Below, in pieces: positions 36,352-44,432 of a stretch of DNA of 64,000 bases. How positions within the stretch are numbered: position 1 is the stretch's first letter; each line of letters begins with the position of its first letter. The position numbers and the translations under genes are program-made. The stretch comes from Candidatus Gastranaerophilales bacterium (GTDB lineage Bacteria; Cyanobacteriota; Vampirovibrionia; Gastranaerophilales; Gastranaerophilaceae), in assembly GCA_017475485.1 (NCBI GenBank), contig JAFVFO010000049.1, forward strand, positions 25,440 through 89,439, written 5' to 3'. The notes beneath the pieces were generated by a model. It was not told where the DNA came from. It saw only the letters and a program-made list of their open reading frames with translations, and did not search any database.

Positions 36352-37496
36352 AAAAACGATATATAATACCTGTAGCAGTTGCGGTAGTTGTATTGCTGGT
36401 AATATTTTCAGGCATTTTAAAAACAAAAGGTACAAAATATACGACAAAAGAAATACAAAAAGATACAATTGTACAATATGTTGAAGCATCCGGTACAATT
36501 AAGCCTGTTAACACTATTGAAGTCGGTACTCAGGTTTCAGGTACTGTTTCAAAAATATATGTAGATTATAATTCTGTTGTTAAAAAAGGCGACTTGCTTG
36601 CAGAATTAGACCCTAGTTTGTTTCAGGCTAATGTTGATCAATCAAGAGCAAAATTGATTAATGCACAGGCTGCTTTATCAAAAGCAACATCAACATTGAC
36701 TTATAAGAAAAATAATTACCAAAGGTATAAACATCTATATGAAAAAAATTATGTTTCAAGGGATGATGTTGAACTTGCGCAGTCTAATTATCTTCAAGCG
36801 CAGGCAGAGCTTGACGCCGCACGCGCGGAAGTCAGCGCTGCAAAAGCAAGTTTGGAAAATAATTTAACAAATTTAAGATATTCAAAAATCGTTTCTCCTG
36901 TTGACGGTACGGTTATTTCAAGAGAAGTTGATGTCGGTCAAACGGTTGCCGCAAGTTTCAATACCCCGACATTATTTGAAGTTGCAAAAGACCTTACAAA
37001 AATGCAGATTGAAACAAGTGTATCGGAAGCTGATATCGGTAAAATTAAAGTAGGACAAGTTGCCGATTATACGCTTGACGGCTACCAAGATAGGGCTTTT
37101 AAAGGCGAAGTTACACAGGTTCGACTTGCATCTACCACCACAAACAATGTTGTAACATATACGGTAATAATTTCTGTTGATAATTCGGAAGGACTTGTAA
37201 TACCGGGGATGAGTGCAAATGTTTCCGTTATAGTGGGCGAAGCGCGAGATGTATTGTGTGTTGAAAATAAAGCCTTAAAATTTACACCTTCCGATAATAA
37301 AGAAAAATATGATAAACAAGGCATTTGGATACTTAAAAACGGTACGGCAAAGCGCTATAGCGTTGAATTAGGTTTATCTGATGATAATAAAACGCAAATT
37401 AAGTCATCTGAAATTCAAGAGCATGATAAAGTTATCATTTCAGAAAACTCTAAGAATTCCAAAAAACAATCAAAAGGCGGACGTCCGCCGATGTAG
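36348..37496 (+). CDS. MacA-like periplasmic adaptor (HlyD/RND family)
   Basis: A 382-residue membrane-fusion protein. One N-terminal helix (7-24), a biotinyl-lipoyl half motif (VEVGTQVSGTVSKIYV region), a coiled-coil hairpin (about 95-180), the second lipoyl half (IVSPVDGTVISREVDVGQTV) and beta-barrel domains follow. The TVAAS and TPTLFEVA segments are typical of MacA. MacA partners with the ABC transporter MacB and TolC; no macB gene is adjacent, so the pump must use a distant one. It is the last gene of the TolC operon and converges on speD with a 4-nt gap. Confidence 0.86.
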   Translation: MKKRYIIPVAVAVVVLLVIFSGILKTKGTKYTTKEIQKDTIVQYVEASGTIKPVNTIEVGTQVSGTVSKIYVDYNSVVKKGDLLAELDPSLFQANVDQSRAKLINAQAALSKATSTLTYKKNNYQRYKHLYEKNYVSRDDVELAQSNYLQAQAELDAARAEVSAAKASLENNLTNLRYSKIVSPVDGTVISREVDVGQTVAASFNTPTLFEVAKDLTKMQIETSVSEADIGKIKVGQVADYTLDGYQDRAFKGEVTQVRLASTTTNNVVTYTVIISVDNSEGLVIPGMSANVSVIVGEARDVLCVENKALKFTPSDNKEKYDKQGIWILKNGTAKRYSVELGLSDDNKTQIKSSEIQEHDKVIISENSKNSKKQSKGGRPPM

Positions 37497-37500
37497 GCAA

Positions 37501-37944
37501 TTAAAATGCCTCAGATACAACAAAAGGTTTGTGTTCTATGATTGTATTTGTATCCATTAAACCGCGGTTTAATTGCGAATATTTAGCGTCTTTTGAGTTG
37601 AATTTTTCTTTTAAAAACTCATAAGATACTTTAGGATCGCATTGCTCACCGCATGTAAATAAGTCAACTGCCGCATAACCGTATTCAGGCCATGTATGAA
37701 TTGCTAAATGGCTTTCAGAGATAATAACAACTCCTGATACGCCATGAGGGGCAAATAAATGAAAACACTTATTAACGACCGTTGCACCGCATTCAAGTGC
37801 CGCTTGCAACATATATTTTTCAACTAATTCCGGATTGTTTAAAACATTCGGGTCACATTCAAAAAATTCAGCTAAAATATGCCTTCCAAGATATTGTTGT
37901 GAGTGCTTCTCAGTCGTCTGCTTAATAGGTGTCATTATTGCCAA
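37501..37944 (-). CDS. speD: S-adenosylmethionine decarboxylase proenzyme
   Basis: A 147-residue class 1b AdoMet decarboxylase that supplies aminopropyl groups for spermidine. The proenzyme self-cleaves between E77 and S78 in VVIISESHLAIHTWPEYGYA, turning S78 into the pyruvoyl cofactor. C98 in DLFTCG is the proton donor. The start is TTG 37944, eight bases after AGGGGG; ATG 37935 would be too far from it. No speE is adjacent. The gene lies downstream of fliE on the same strand but has its own promoter. Confidence 0.94.
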   Translation of the reverse strand: MAIMTPIKQTTEKHSQQYLGRHILAEFFECDPNVLNNPELVEKYMLQAALECGATVVNKCFHLFAPHGVSGVVIISESHLAIHTWPEYGYAAVDLFTCGEQCDPKVSYEFLKEKFNSKDAKYSQLNRGLMDTNTIIEHKPFVVSEAF

Positions 37945-37987
37945 TTCATATTCCCCCTTATTTTTTATTTAACTACATGCAAATTTT

Positions 37988-38016
37988 ACTATACACTATA
38001 AGATTAAAACATACAA
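37988..38016 (-). promoter_or_regulatory. Promoter for speD
   Basis: On the minus strand TTGTAT (38011-38016), 17-bp spacer, TATAGT (37988-37993), in the 119-nt gap between fliE and speD. The -10 is good, the -35 weak. Confidence 0.4.
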
Positions 38017-38063
38017 GTGGAAATTTTTACTTTTTTGAAATAATTTCTTAACAAAAATTAATA

Positions 38064-38540
38064 TTATACCGAAATGTTTTTAAGTTCGTTATATGCGTTA
38101 ACTATCTGGTTTCTTAATTGAATTGCCATTTGCATTGCAAGAGAAGACTTTTGGGCGGAAATCATTACATCATGAATGCTTATATCACCGCCTGCGGCAA
38201 AAAATTCAGTCTTTCTTTCGGAATCTTTTTGTACGGAATTTAAGTTTTCAATGCTGTTTTTTAAACCCTGACCAATATCAGAAGCCATTTGAGCTACAGG
38301 AGATAAGTTATCAATTTTTTGTGCGGAAATTGAATCCATACCTACATTGTATGCAACACCTGCTTCCATGGGTTTTTGAGGTGATATTGAGTTAAGTATT
38401 TTTTGAAAATCCCCTTGCTCAATCTCTGAAAACGCTTTATTTGCGTCTTTTATTGAATTATTAAAAACTTTATTAAATTCATTAATTGAATTATCGAAAT
38501 TACCCATTTGAAAATTTGGATTTATACTGAAATTAGTCAT
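38064..38540 (-). CDS. fliE: FliE-like flagellar hook-basal body protein
   Basis: A 158-residue protein with a FliE C-terminus: DISIHDVMISAQKSSLAMQM then VNAYNELKNI. FliE is normally about 105 residues; here the N-terminal half is longer and polar. FliE joins the MS ring to the proximal rod and is exported by the flagellar type III system. It follows flgC by 9 nt in the flgB-flgC-fliE order common in bacteria. Confidence 0.88.
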   Translation of the reverse strand: MTNFSINPNFQMGNFDNSINEFNKVFNNSIKDANKAFSEIEQGDFQKILNSISPQKPMEAGVAYNVGMDSISAQKIDNLSPVAQMASDIGQGLKNSIENLNSVQKDSERKTEFFAAGGDISIHDVMISAQKSSLAMQMAIQLRNQIVNAYNELKNISV

Positions 38541-38549
38541 ATTTTATCC

Positions 38550-39041
38550 TTATATTTGAGTAGCAGCCGAAATCATGGATTTTGTTGTTTGCGCAATGGT
38601 TATATTTGCTTCATAAGCGCGCGAAGCATTAACCATGTTTACCATTTCTTCTACAATATTCACGTTCGGCACTTCAACATATCCGTCTTTATCAGCGTCA
38701 GGGTGTGTTGGGTCGTATATTATTTTTGTCGGGTTTTCCGATTCAACAACCGAATCAACCATAACCCCTTTTGGAATACTTCCGCTACCCATAGATACTC
38801 CGCCAACTAAATAAGGTTCTTGAGGCGGGTCAAATGCAACGGATACATTGCCTTTTGGGAAGCCGTAACCTTTTTCAATAGCCATTTCTTTGAAGTTTAC
38901 CTGTTTTTTGTGATAAACTTCTTTTTCGCCTTTTGAATTTCTTGTAGTATTGATATTTGCGATATTTGATGAAACCGTATCCATTTTAATTCTTTGTGCG
39001 TGCATTCCCGTTGCAGCTATATCAAATACTTCAAAACTCAT
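38550..39041 (-). CDS. flgC: Flagellar proximal rod protein FlgC
   Basis: A 163-residue rod protein. The N-terminal flagellar rod motif is FDIAATGMHAQRIKMDTVSSNIANINTT in sense, and the C-terminal coiled segment VNIVEEMVNMVNASRAYEANI is standard for FlgC. It builds the periplasmic rod with FlgB and FliE. Length is slightly above the usual 135-150. Confidence 0.94.
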   Translation of the reverse strand: MSFEVFDIAATGMHAQRIKMDTVSSNIANINTTRNSKGEKEVYHKKQVNFKEMAIEKGYGFPKGNVSVAFDPPQEPYLVGGVSMGSGSIPKGVMVDSVVESENPTKIIYDPTHPDADKDGYVEVPNVNIVEEMVNMVNASRAYEANITIAQTTKSMISAATQI

Positions 39042-39052
39042 TTTCTATCCCC

Positions 39053-39520
39053 CTATTGGTTTTGACCTGTTATAATGTTTTGCATTTGCTGGTATGATTT
39101 AGATAACAAGCTGGCTACAGTTGCATATTGCATACCGTTTTTAGCTTCATCCATCATTTCTGTTTCAATGTTGACATTATTTCCGTCTATTTCATAGCCT
39201 TGTGATGAATCTTCCTGCGTATCAATAAAGAAATTTTTATTGATATCGGTATTTAAAAAAGCAAGTCTTTCAAGCGATTGTCCTTTCATAATTTCGGATG
39301 GATTTTTTTGATATTCAATTGCATTTTGAAGTTTCATTTCTTCTTTTTCATTTTCGCGCTTAATTACACCCTGCAGACTTTCTTCAAAAGATACTTCTTT
39401 TCTTTTGTATCCGGGCGTAAGTGCATTTGCAGTATTCGCTGCAATTGCTTTTGAGCGTTCATATAATCCGTCTAATGACATGTGTAAAATACTGCGTGTT
39501 CTATTGTTAATAAAATCCAT
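39053..39520 (-). CDS. flgB: Flagellar proximal rod protein FlgB
   Basis: A 155-residue rod protein with LYERSKAIAANTANALTPGYKRKEV, the FlgB-type N-terminal motif (wild-type SNIANADTPGY), and a C-terminal helix with VNIETEMMDEAKNGMQYATV. It starts 19 nt after the kinase stop on the same strand, which indicates a shared transcript with the two-component genes. Confidence 0.9.
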   Translation of the reverse strand: MDFINNRTRSILHMSLDGLYERSKAIAANTANALTPGYKRKEVSFEESLQGVIKRENEKEEMKLQNAIEYQKNPSEIMKGQSLERLAFLNTDINKNFFIDTQEDSSQGYEIDGNNVNIETEMMDEAKNGMQYATVASLLSKSYQQMQNIITGQNQ

Positions 39521-39539
39521 AATTCTATCCTTTTTAGAT

Positions 39540-40757
39540 TTATTTAGTTTGAACTAAAGGAAGCGAAAGTGTAAAAATAGTTTCATTTTCATCACTTTTT
39601 TCTAATTCTATAGTTCCGAACTGAGAACCTATAAACCTTTTGCAAACTGCTAATCCTACCCCCCAGCCTTCGCTTTTGGTTGTGTATCCTTTTTCAAAGA
39701 TATCTTCTTTAATATCTGCTTCAATTTTTTGCCCATGGTTAATGAAAGATATATTTATTTTTTCATCATATAATTTTAATTTAATTAATATCTCGTCATT
39801 TTGGGTGCAATCATGCGCATTTTTAATAATATTATTCACCACAATTGCAAATTTTTCTTCATCAACAAACGCATTTGCGGTAATTTCGGGCATTTCGTCT
39901 ATAAATATTATTTTATTATTTTTTTCTTTCAGAATGTGCGAATACGTTTTAATGCAATCTTGTATAATTAATTTAACATCATGTTCTTGAAGATTAACGA
40001 CATCAAAGTTTTTGAACGCTTCAAGCTGGGATTTTATAAGCCCAATTGATTTTTTAATAGGCTCAACTATTTCAAAGTCTTGCGTTTTCTTTTCAAAAAT
40101 TCTTGTATAAATATCTAAAATACTTAATTGATTTTTGATTTCATGGGCAATTTGTTTTACATTTTGATAAATTTCGTTTCTAAAGGTTGTATTTGTTTCA
40201 TTGACTGTTTTATAGCTTTCTTGAATTTTTGAATTATAAATGTTGTCTTTAATATTTTCTTCAAAATGTTTGATTATATTGCAAACAGCGTCATTCATAA
40301 GGTCATTTTCACGACGTTCGGGCTTGTATTCATAAAATTCTTTGTCGTAATTTAATAAAAAGATTGACTTGATTGTTTCATAAACATTTGAAACAAGTTT
40401 GGAATTTAATTTAAGATATATTTGATATCTGTCTTTTTCAATTTCTTTAAACAAAAAAGCGCAATTGTAGCGTTTTGTTGTAAGAACAACAAAACCTATA
40501 TTTTCAACATTAAACTTTGAAAATTCAAAATCGCTTACAGGCCTTAAAATTATGTTTTTTGAATATTCAAGACGTTTTATTATTCCTTCAATTCCTTCAA
40601 TATCATTAAGGTGGGTGAAAATCACACCTATGCAATTATTAGAAGCAATAGGTTCAAGTATGCTTCTAATAATTGATTTGACTATTGGAAATGAATAAGT
40701 TTCAGGAATTGTTAAATCTTGAGTTTCAAAGTAGGTGTTGAAATTTTTTGTTTTCAT
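39540..40757 (-). CDS. Soluble sensor histidine kinase
   Basis: A 405-residue kinase with no membrane helix. Residues 1-195 form an unrecognised, perhaps GAF-like sensing region; H205 in KQIAHEIKNQLS is the phospho-acceptor; the HATPase has VNNIIKNAHDC (N box) and EGWGVGLAVCKRF (G box). The H-E-I-K-N pattern resembles NtrB/FlrB kinases. I chose ATG 40757 with GGTAAG upstream; a TTG at 40769 adds four residues. It lies between a NarL-type regulator and flgB-flgC-fliE, so it may control motility; the signal is unknown. Confidence 0.86.
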   Translation of the reverse strand: MKTKNFNTYFETQDLTIPETYSFPIVKSIIRSILEPIASNNCIGVIFTHLNDIEGIEGIIKRLEYSKNIILRPVSDFEFSKFNVENIGFVVLTTKRYNCAFLFKEIEKDRYQIYLKLNSKLVSNVYETIKSIFLLNYDKEFYEYKPERRENDLMNDAVCNIIKHFEENIKDNIYNSKIQESYKTVNETNTTFRNEIYQNVKQIAHEIKNQLSILDIYTRIFEKKTQDFEIVEPIKKSIGLIKSQLEAFKNFDVVNLQEHDVKLIIQDCIKTYSHILKEKNNKIIFIDEMPEITANAFVDEEKFAIVVNNIIKNAHDCTQNDEILIKLKLYDEKINISFINHGQKIEADIKEDIFEKGYTTKSEGWGVGLAVCKRFIGSQFGTIELEKSDENETIFTLSLPLVQTK

Positions 40758-40779
40758 ATAACTTACCAAATTTTTGCAA

Positions 40780-40842
40780 TCTGCCCTCGCCTTTGCCTGC
40801 TAAGCTGTTGCTAAGCGCGCTCGGCTCGGGATATGCTAGTGC
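40780..40842. other. G+C-rich spacer between regulator and kinase genes
   Basis: This 63-nt stretch is about 60% G+C, while both neighbours are near one-third. It contains two direct copies of GCTAAGC (40799-40805 and 40810-40816), then GCGCGCTCGGCTCGGG. No open frame of interest crosses it. It may be a structured RNA element controlling kinase translation or a short insertion. Confidence 0.45.
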
Positions 40843-40851
40843 CTTAGTACC

Positions 40852-41565
40852 TTATACGGCTATTTTTCTTGCTTTAGGTTTGAAGCCTTTATTGATTGCA
40901 TATAGTACGGCTTGTGTCTTTTCTTTAACTTGAAGTTTTTGGAAGATGTTATTAACATGAGTTTTAACCGTAGTTTCCGAGATAAATAATTCTCTTGCTA
41001 CATCTTTATAGGTTGAGCCTTCAAGTAAAAGCGATAACACTTCTTCTTCTCTGTTTGTTAAATAATGAAGCAGGTTTTCTTCCCCGTCATTTTCTTGGTT
41101 CGCCTGGCCGTTCTTTTCAAAATCTTGGAAATATTCAAAGAACTTAGAACACAAAACATTCGGTAAATATATTCTACCCATTGATACTTCGTCTAACGCT
41201 TTAATTAATTGGGCAGATACCATAGTTTTTAATACATATCCGCAAGCACCAACTTTCATTGCGCGATAAATTAAATCAGCGTCATCATAAGCAGTTAAAA
41301 CAATAATCCTTGTTTTTAAATTCAATTTTTGAATTTCGGCAATTGCATTGATACCATCCATTTCGGGCATGTTGATATCCATTAAGACAATATCAGGCTG
41401 ATATTTTTTAATCAAGGAAATAGCAACAGAAGCATTGCCTGCATTTGCAATAACTTCATAATCATTTTCAAGGTTAACTAATTCTCTGACGCCTGATGCG
41501 TGTTCGTATTTGTCATCTACTACAATGACTTTTTGCTTTCTTTTAAAATCTAGCGCTCTTCTCAT
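40852..41565 (-). CDS. NarL/FixJ-family response regulator
   Basis: A 237-residue regulator. The receiver has the acidic pair in VIVVDDKYEH, phospho-acceptor D63 in IVLMDINMPEMDG and the conserved Lys in GYVLKTMVS. A LuxR-type HTH closes it (LTNREEEVLSLLLEGSTYKD and ISETTVKTHVNNIFQKL). ATG 41565 has GGAGG a few bases upstream, better than the in-frame ATG at 41583. It is first in the unit that continues with a kinase and rod genes, so it likely pairs with that kinase. Confidence 0.9.
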   Translation of the reverse strand: MRRALDFKRKQKVIVVDDKYEHASGVRELVNLENDYEVIANAGNASVAISLIKKYQPDIVLMDINMPEMDGINAIAEIQKLNLKTRIIVLTAYDDADLIYRAMKVGACGYVLKTMVSAQLIKALDEVSMGRIYLPNVLCSKFFEYFQDFEKNGQANQENDGEENLLHYLTNREEEVLSLLLEGSTYKDVARELFISETTVKTHVNNIFQKLQVKEKTQAVLYAINKGFKPKARKIAV

Positions 41566-41583
41566 TACTCCTCCAAATACCAT

Positions 41584-41948
41584 ATTTTTTATTTAAAATT
41601 TTAATCTAATTTGCGTAGCTTGATATCATGAATATACTTCTTTTAGCTTATTACTTCATCAATAGTAAGATTGAATTTGCATCATATAGTGTGCATCTTA
41701 ATGTCTAAATCTTAAGATTGAGATAAGGGCAGGGCATTAGGGCATTAAGGCAATAAAGCATTAAGGCAATAAAGTATTAAGGCATTAAGAAACTTTTATC
41801 ATTAATTACACCATTCATCTTATTGCCTTATTGCCCTAAAGTCTTAACACCTTACTATTTTTATGTATTTTCTAAAATCATCCAAACAGATTAATCGAAA
41901 AATCTTAATTTAGTGTAAGATAGACGTACATAATACATAGGAATAGTT
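41584..41948. other. Intergenic region between regulator and atp operon
   Basis: No gene is seen in these 365 bases. The left third is ordinary AT-rich sequence that should hold the regulator promoter, although I cannot place it firmly. The middle holds the 8-bp tandem repeat and its inverted copies (41733-41835). The last 110 bases lead into atpB; a weak CATAAT-like -10 at 41929-41934 is the best candidate, without a convincing -35 box. Confidence 0.5.
41733..41835. repeat. 8-bp tandem repeat array with inverted copies
   Basis: Seven consecutive 8-bp units (consensus GGCATTAA, alternating with GGCAATAA and AGCATTAA) fill 41733-41788. Within this, a 16-bp unit GCATTAAGGCAATAAA is repeated exactly at 41742-41757 and 41758-41773. 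After 31 nt, two perfect inverted copies (TTATTGCC twice, 41820-41835) follow, so the array can fold into a long stem-loop. It lies between the divergent response-regulator and atp operons. Too short and without spacers for CRISPR. Confidence 0.75.
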
Positions 41949-42632
41949 ATGCATCATTGGATAGTAAATATATTTAATCAAAGCGTGAACATGGATACAT
42001 TAATAACCATGTGGATTTCAATGGCATTATTAATTGTTGTTTCTTTGCTTGCAACAAGAAAATTATCGATAGTGCCTTCTAAATTACAACTTGTATTTGA
42101 AGGTATTATTAATTACTTCTCTGATATTACGGCTTCAAATATGGGAGAGAGGGAAGCAAAAAAACATCTGCCTTTATTATTAACGTTATTTTTATTTATT
42201 TTAACCGCAAATTTGCTAGGGCAATTACCTTGGCATTTGGTGCATTTAGCACAAGGAGAATTGGCTTCTCCGAATAACGATATTAATATGACGGCTGCAA
42301 TGGCGATTGTGGTTTCAATATATTATGTATTTTTCGGAATTAAAAAGAAAGGTTTCAAATTTTTCTTAGAAAATTTTAGAGTAGATGGCATTATGATTGC
42401 TCTTGTTGATTTGCTGGAATTGTTTGTCAGACCGTTTTCTTTGGCACTCCGACTTTTTGCGAATATTATGGCGGGCGAAATACTGGTATTTACATTTTTA
42501 GGAATGTGCGCATATTTATTGCCTTTGCCTTTTATGTTGTTTGAAATATTTGTAGCACTGGTTCAAGCGCTTGTATTTACATTGCTTGCAACCACATATA
42601 TAGCTTTAGCGGTAAATCATGAAGAAGAATAG
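41949..42632 (+). CDS. atpB: ATP synthase F0 subunit a
   Basis: A 227-residue membrane subunit that forms the two ion half-channels next to the c-ring. The essential arginine lies in VRPFSLALRLFANIMAGEIL, and the last helices contain EIFVALVQALVFTLLATTYI. ATG 41949 has an AGGAA site. It opens the operon a-c-b'-b-delta-alpha-gamma, the order seen in Cyanobacteria. Confidence 0.95.
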   Translation: MHHWIVNIFNQSVNMDTLITMWISMALLIVVSLLATRKLSIVPSKLQLVFEGIINYFSDITASNMGEREAKKHLPLLLTLFLFILTANLLGQLPWHLVHLAQGELASPNNDINMTAAMAIVVSIYYVFFGIKKKGFKFFLENFRVDGIMIALVDLLELFVRPFSLALRLFANIMAGEILVFTFLGMCAYLLPLPFMLFEIFVALVQALVFTLLATTYIALAVNHEEE

Positions 42633-42644
42633 GAGTTAACAATT

Positions 42645-42890
42645 ATGGCAGTAGAACAATTAGCAGCTGATGTTTTAGCTTACAGCAAATTAGGTGCAGG
42701 TATTGCAATCGGCTTTGGTGCAATCGGCGGCGGTATCGGTATCGGTTTAGCTACAAAAGGTATGTTGGAATCAGTAGCAAGACAACCTGAAGTACAATCT
42801 AAATTATTTATGAACTTTATCATTGGTTTAGGTTTGGCGGAAGCAACTGCAATTTATGCGTTATTTATTGCTTTACAACTAATCAAGTAG
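42645..42890 (+). CDS. atpE: ATP synthase F0 subunit c
   Basis: An 81-residue two-helix ring subunit. The polar loop is ESVARQPEVQ, and the ion-carrying Glu is in LGLAEATAIYAL. The Na+-type pattern (Gln in helix 1, Ser/Thr after the Glu) is not seen: helix 1 has Ile at the equivalent place and Ala follows the Glu. This points to proton coupling, as inference. GIGIG-type glycine packing in helix 1 is conserved. Confidence 0.96.
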   Translation: MAVEQLAADVLAYSKLGAGIAIGFGAIGGGIGIGLATKGMLESVARQPEVQSKLFMNFIIGLGLAEATAIYALFIALQLIK

Positions 42891-42898
42891 GTGCATAA

Positions 42899-43369
42899 AT
42901 GGAATTCAATGCTACGTTTATAGTTGCATTTGTAAGTTTCATCATTTTCATCATAATTATGAATTATATTTTGTATAAGCCGATTAACGAAATAGTTGAA
43001 AAGCGCAAAAGCATAATTGATGAAAATTATTCCAATGCAAAAAAGAATAAAGAAAAGTCATCTGCAATTTTACAGGATAGGCTTGATAAACTTCAAAATG
43101 CAAGAAGCAGAGTTAAGGAAGAAACCACAGCGGCATTAGATGAAGCTAAAAAGAAAAGACAAGAGCTTGAAGATAGTGCAAAATCGGAAGCAAAATTAAA
43201 AACACAAGAAAACCTCAATGCTCTAAATCATAATAAGCAAGAGGCAATTGAGGTTTTGAAAAATGATGTTATTAATTTAGCTCAAATTATTTCAGATAAA
43301 TTTATTGATTCACCTGATAAAATTTCAGATGTGGATAATGCGACTATACAGGAAATTATGCAAAACTAG
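42899..43369 (+). CDS. ATP synthase F0 subunit b' (first peripheral stalk copy)
   Basis: A 156-residue protein with one N-terminal helix (about 5-25, YILYKPINEIVEKRK after it) and a long coiled coil. Two different b-type genes in tandem (this and the next) are a hallmark of Cyanobacteria and other phototroph lineages, where b and b' form a heterodimeric stalk. This copy follows atpE directly, as b' does in Cyanobacteria. Which copy corresponds to b' is inferred from order. Confidence 0.88.
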   Translation: MEFNATFIVAFVSFIIFIIIMNYILYKPINEIVEKRKSIIDENYSNAKKNKEKSSAILQDRLDKLQNARSRVKEETTAALDEAKKKRQELEDSAKSEAKLKTQENLNALNHNKQEAIEVLKNDVINLAQIISDKFIDSPDKISDVDNATIQEIMQN

Positions 43370-43378
43370 AAAGATTTT

Positions 43379-43882
43379 ATGGAACTCTGGACATTAATTG
43401 TAAAATCAAATACATTTAACTTCATTATAATGGTGTTGCTTTTTGCTTTTATCATTAAAAGCACAAAGTTATCTCAAAAACTTGATAATGCAGTAGCAAA
43501 AGTTAAGGAATTAATAGACAATTCCCGGCTTGCTAATGAAAATTCAATTCAAGAATTAAAAGAAGCAAATGAGAAAACAAAGAATGTTCAATCTGAAATA
43601 ATTGAAATTGAAGATAAAGCGCAAGAAAATATCTCTAATCTTGAAGAAAAAATAGCTCAAGACAGTGAAAAACAAATAGAAGCGATTAAAAGAAGTGCGG
43701 ATAGAACAATTACCGCTAAAGAAAGAGAAATTGTTTCAACTCTTTCTAAGAAGACAGTTCTGGCTTCAATTGAAGTTGCACGTCGTCATGTAATTAATTT
43801 ATTGAATAATCATCCGGATTATCATCAAAAATTTATTAAAGAAAGTATCGAAGAAATAAACAGGCTGAACAATGAACAATAA
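43379..43882 (+). CDS. atpF: ATP synthase F0 subunit b
   Basis: A 167-residue stalk subunit with one N-terminal helix (about 12-28) and a long Glu/Lys-rich coiled coil, ending with a delta-binding region. It differs in sequence from the preceding b'. The 3' end overlaps atpH by 11 nt, indicating coupled translation. Confidence 0.9.
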   Translation: MELWTLIVKSNTFNFIIMVLLFAFIIKSTKLSQKLDNAVAKVKELIDNSRLANENSIQELKEANEKTKNVQSEIIEIEDKAQENISNLEEKIAQDSEKQIEAIKRSADRTITAKEREIVSTLSKKTVLASIEVARRHVINLLNNHPDYHQKFIKESIEEINRLNNEQ

Positions 43883-44420
43883 AAACAGTTTATCTATAGC
43901 AAAAAGATATGCAAAATCATTGATTGAAATTATGCTTGAAAGTGACAATACGCAAGCAGAAATCAGGGAAGATTTGAATAATGTCAAAGAAATTTTAAAA
44001 AATTCTCCTGACCTAAATTCCGCAATGACTAACCCTGTTGTGTCTGCTTATGATAAAGAACAGATTATTTCATCTGTTTTTGAACGTGATACAAAAGAAA
44101 CTACAAGAAATTTTTTGAAACTTCTTGTTGAAAAAAATCGTTTCAATTTAATTTTTCAAATAATTGATACTTTTAATGAAATGCTCAATAAAATAAATAA
44201 TATTGTTAAAGTGCAGGTTACAGGCGCAATTGAGCTTGAAGATAATACAAAAGAAGAAATACAAAATAAATTAAAAGAAAAATTAAACAAAGAAATTGAT
44301 ATTAGTTATAAAGTTGACAATTCAATTATTGCAGGGCTTATATATAAAATTGAAGATGATGTATTGGATACTTCATTTTTGCACAAACTTGAAGAACTAA
44401 AAAAAGAATTAATTAAATAA
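43872..44420 (+). CDS. atpH: ATP synthase F1 subunit delta
   Basis: A 182-residue subunit that joins the b/b' stalk to the top of alpha. Typical segments: IAKRYAKSLIEIM at the N-terminus, NFLKLLVEKNRFNLIFQIIDTF in the middle, and DNSIIAGLIYKIEDDVLDTS at the C-terminus. It overlaps atpF at its start; atpA follows after 12 nt. Confidence 0.93.
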   Translation: MNNKNSLSIAKRYAKSLIEIMLESDNTQAEIREDLNNVKEILKNSPDLNSAMTNPVVSAYDKEQIISSVFERDTKETTRNFLKLLVEKNRFNLIFQIIDTFNEMLNKINNIVKVQVTGAIELEDNTKEEIQNKLKEKLNKEIDISYKVDNSIIAGLIYKIEDDVLDTSFLHKLEELKKELIK

Positions 44421-44432
44421 GAGGATAAAATA

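Noticed and set aside
41733-41835. CRISPR array
   Set aside because: The units are 8 bp with no spacers of constant length, and no cas genes are nearby.
42645-42890. Na+-coupled c subunit
   Set aside because: The Gln of helix 1 and the Ser/Thr after the ion-binding Glu, needed for Na+ ligation, are absent.
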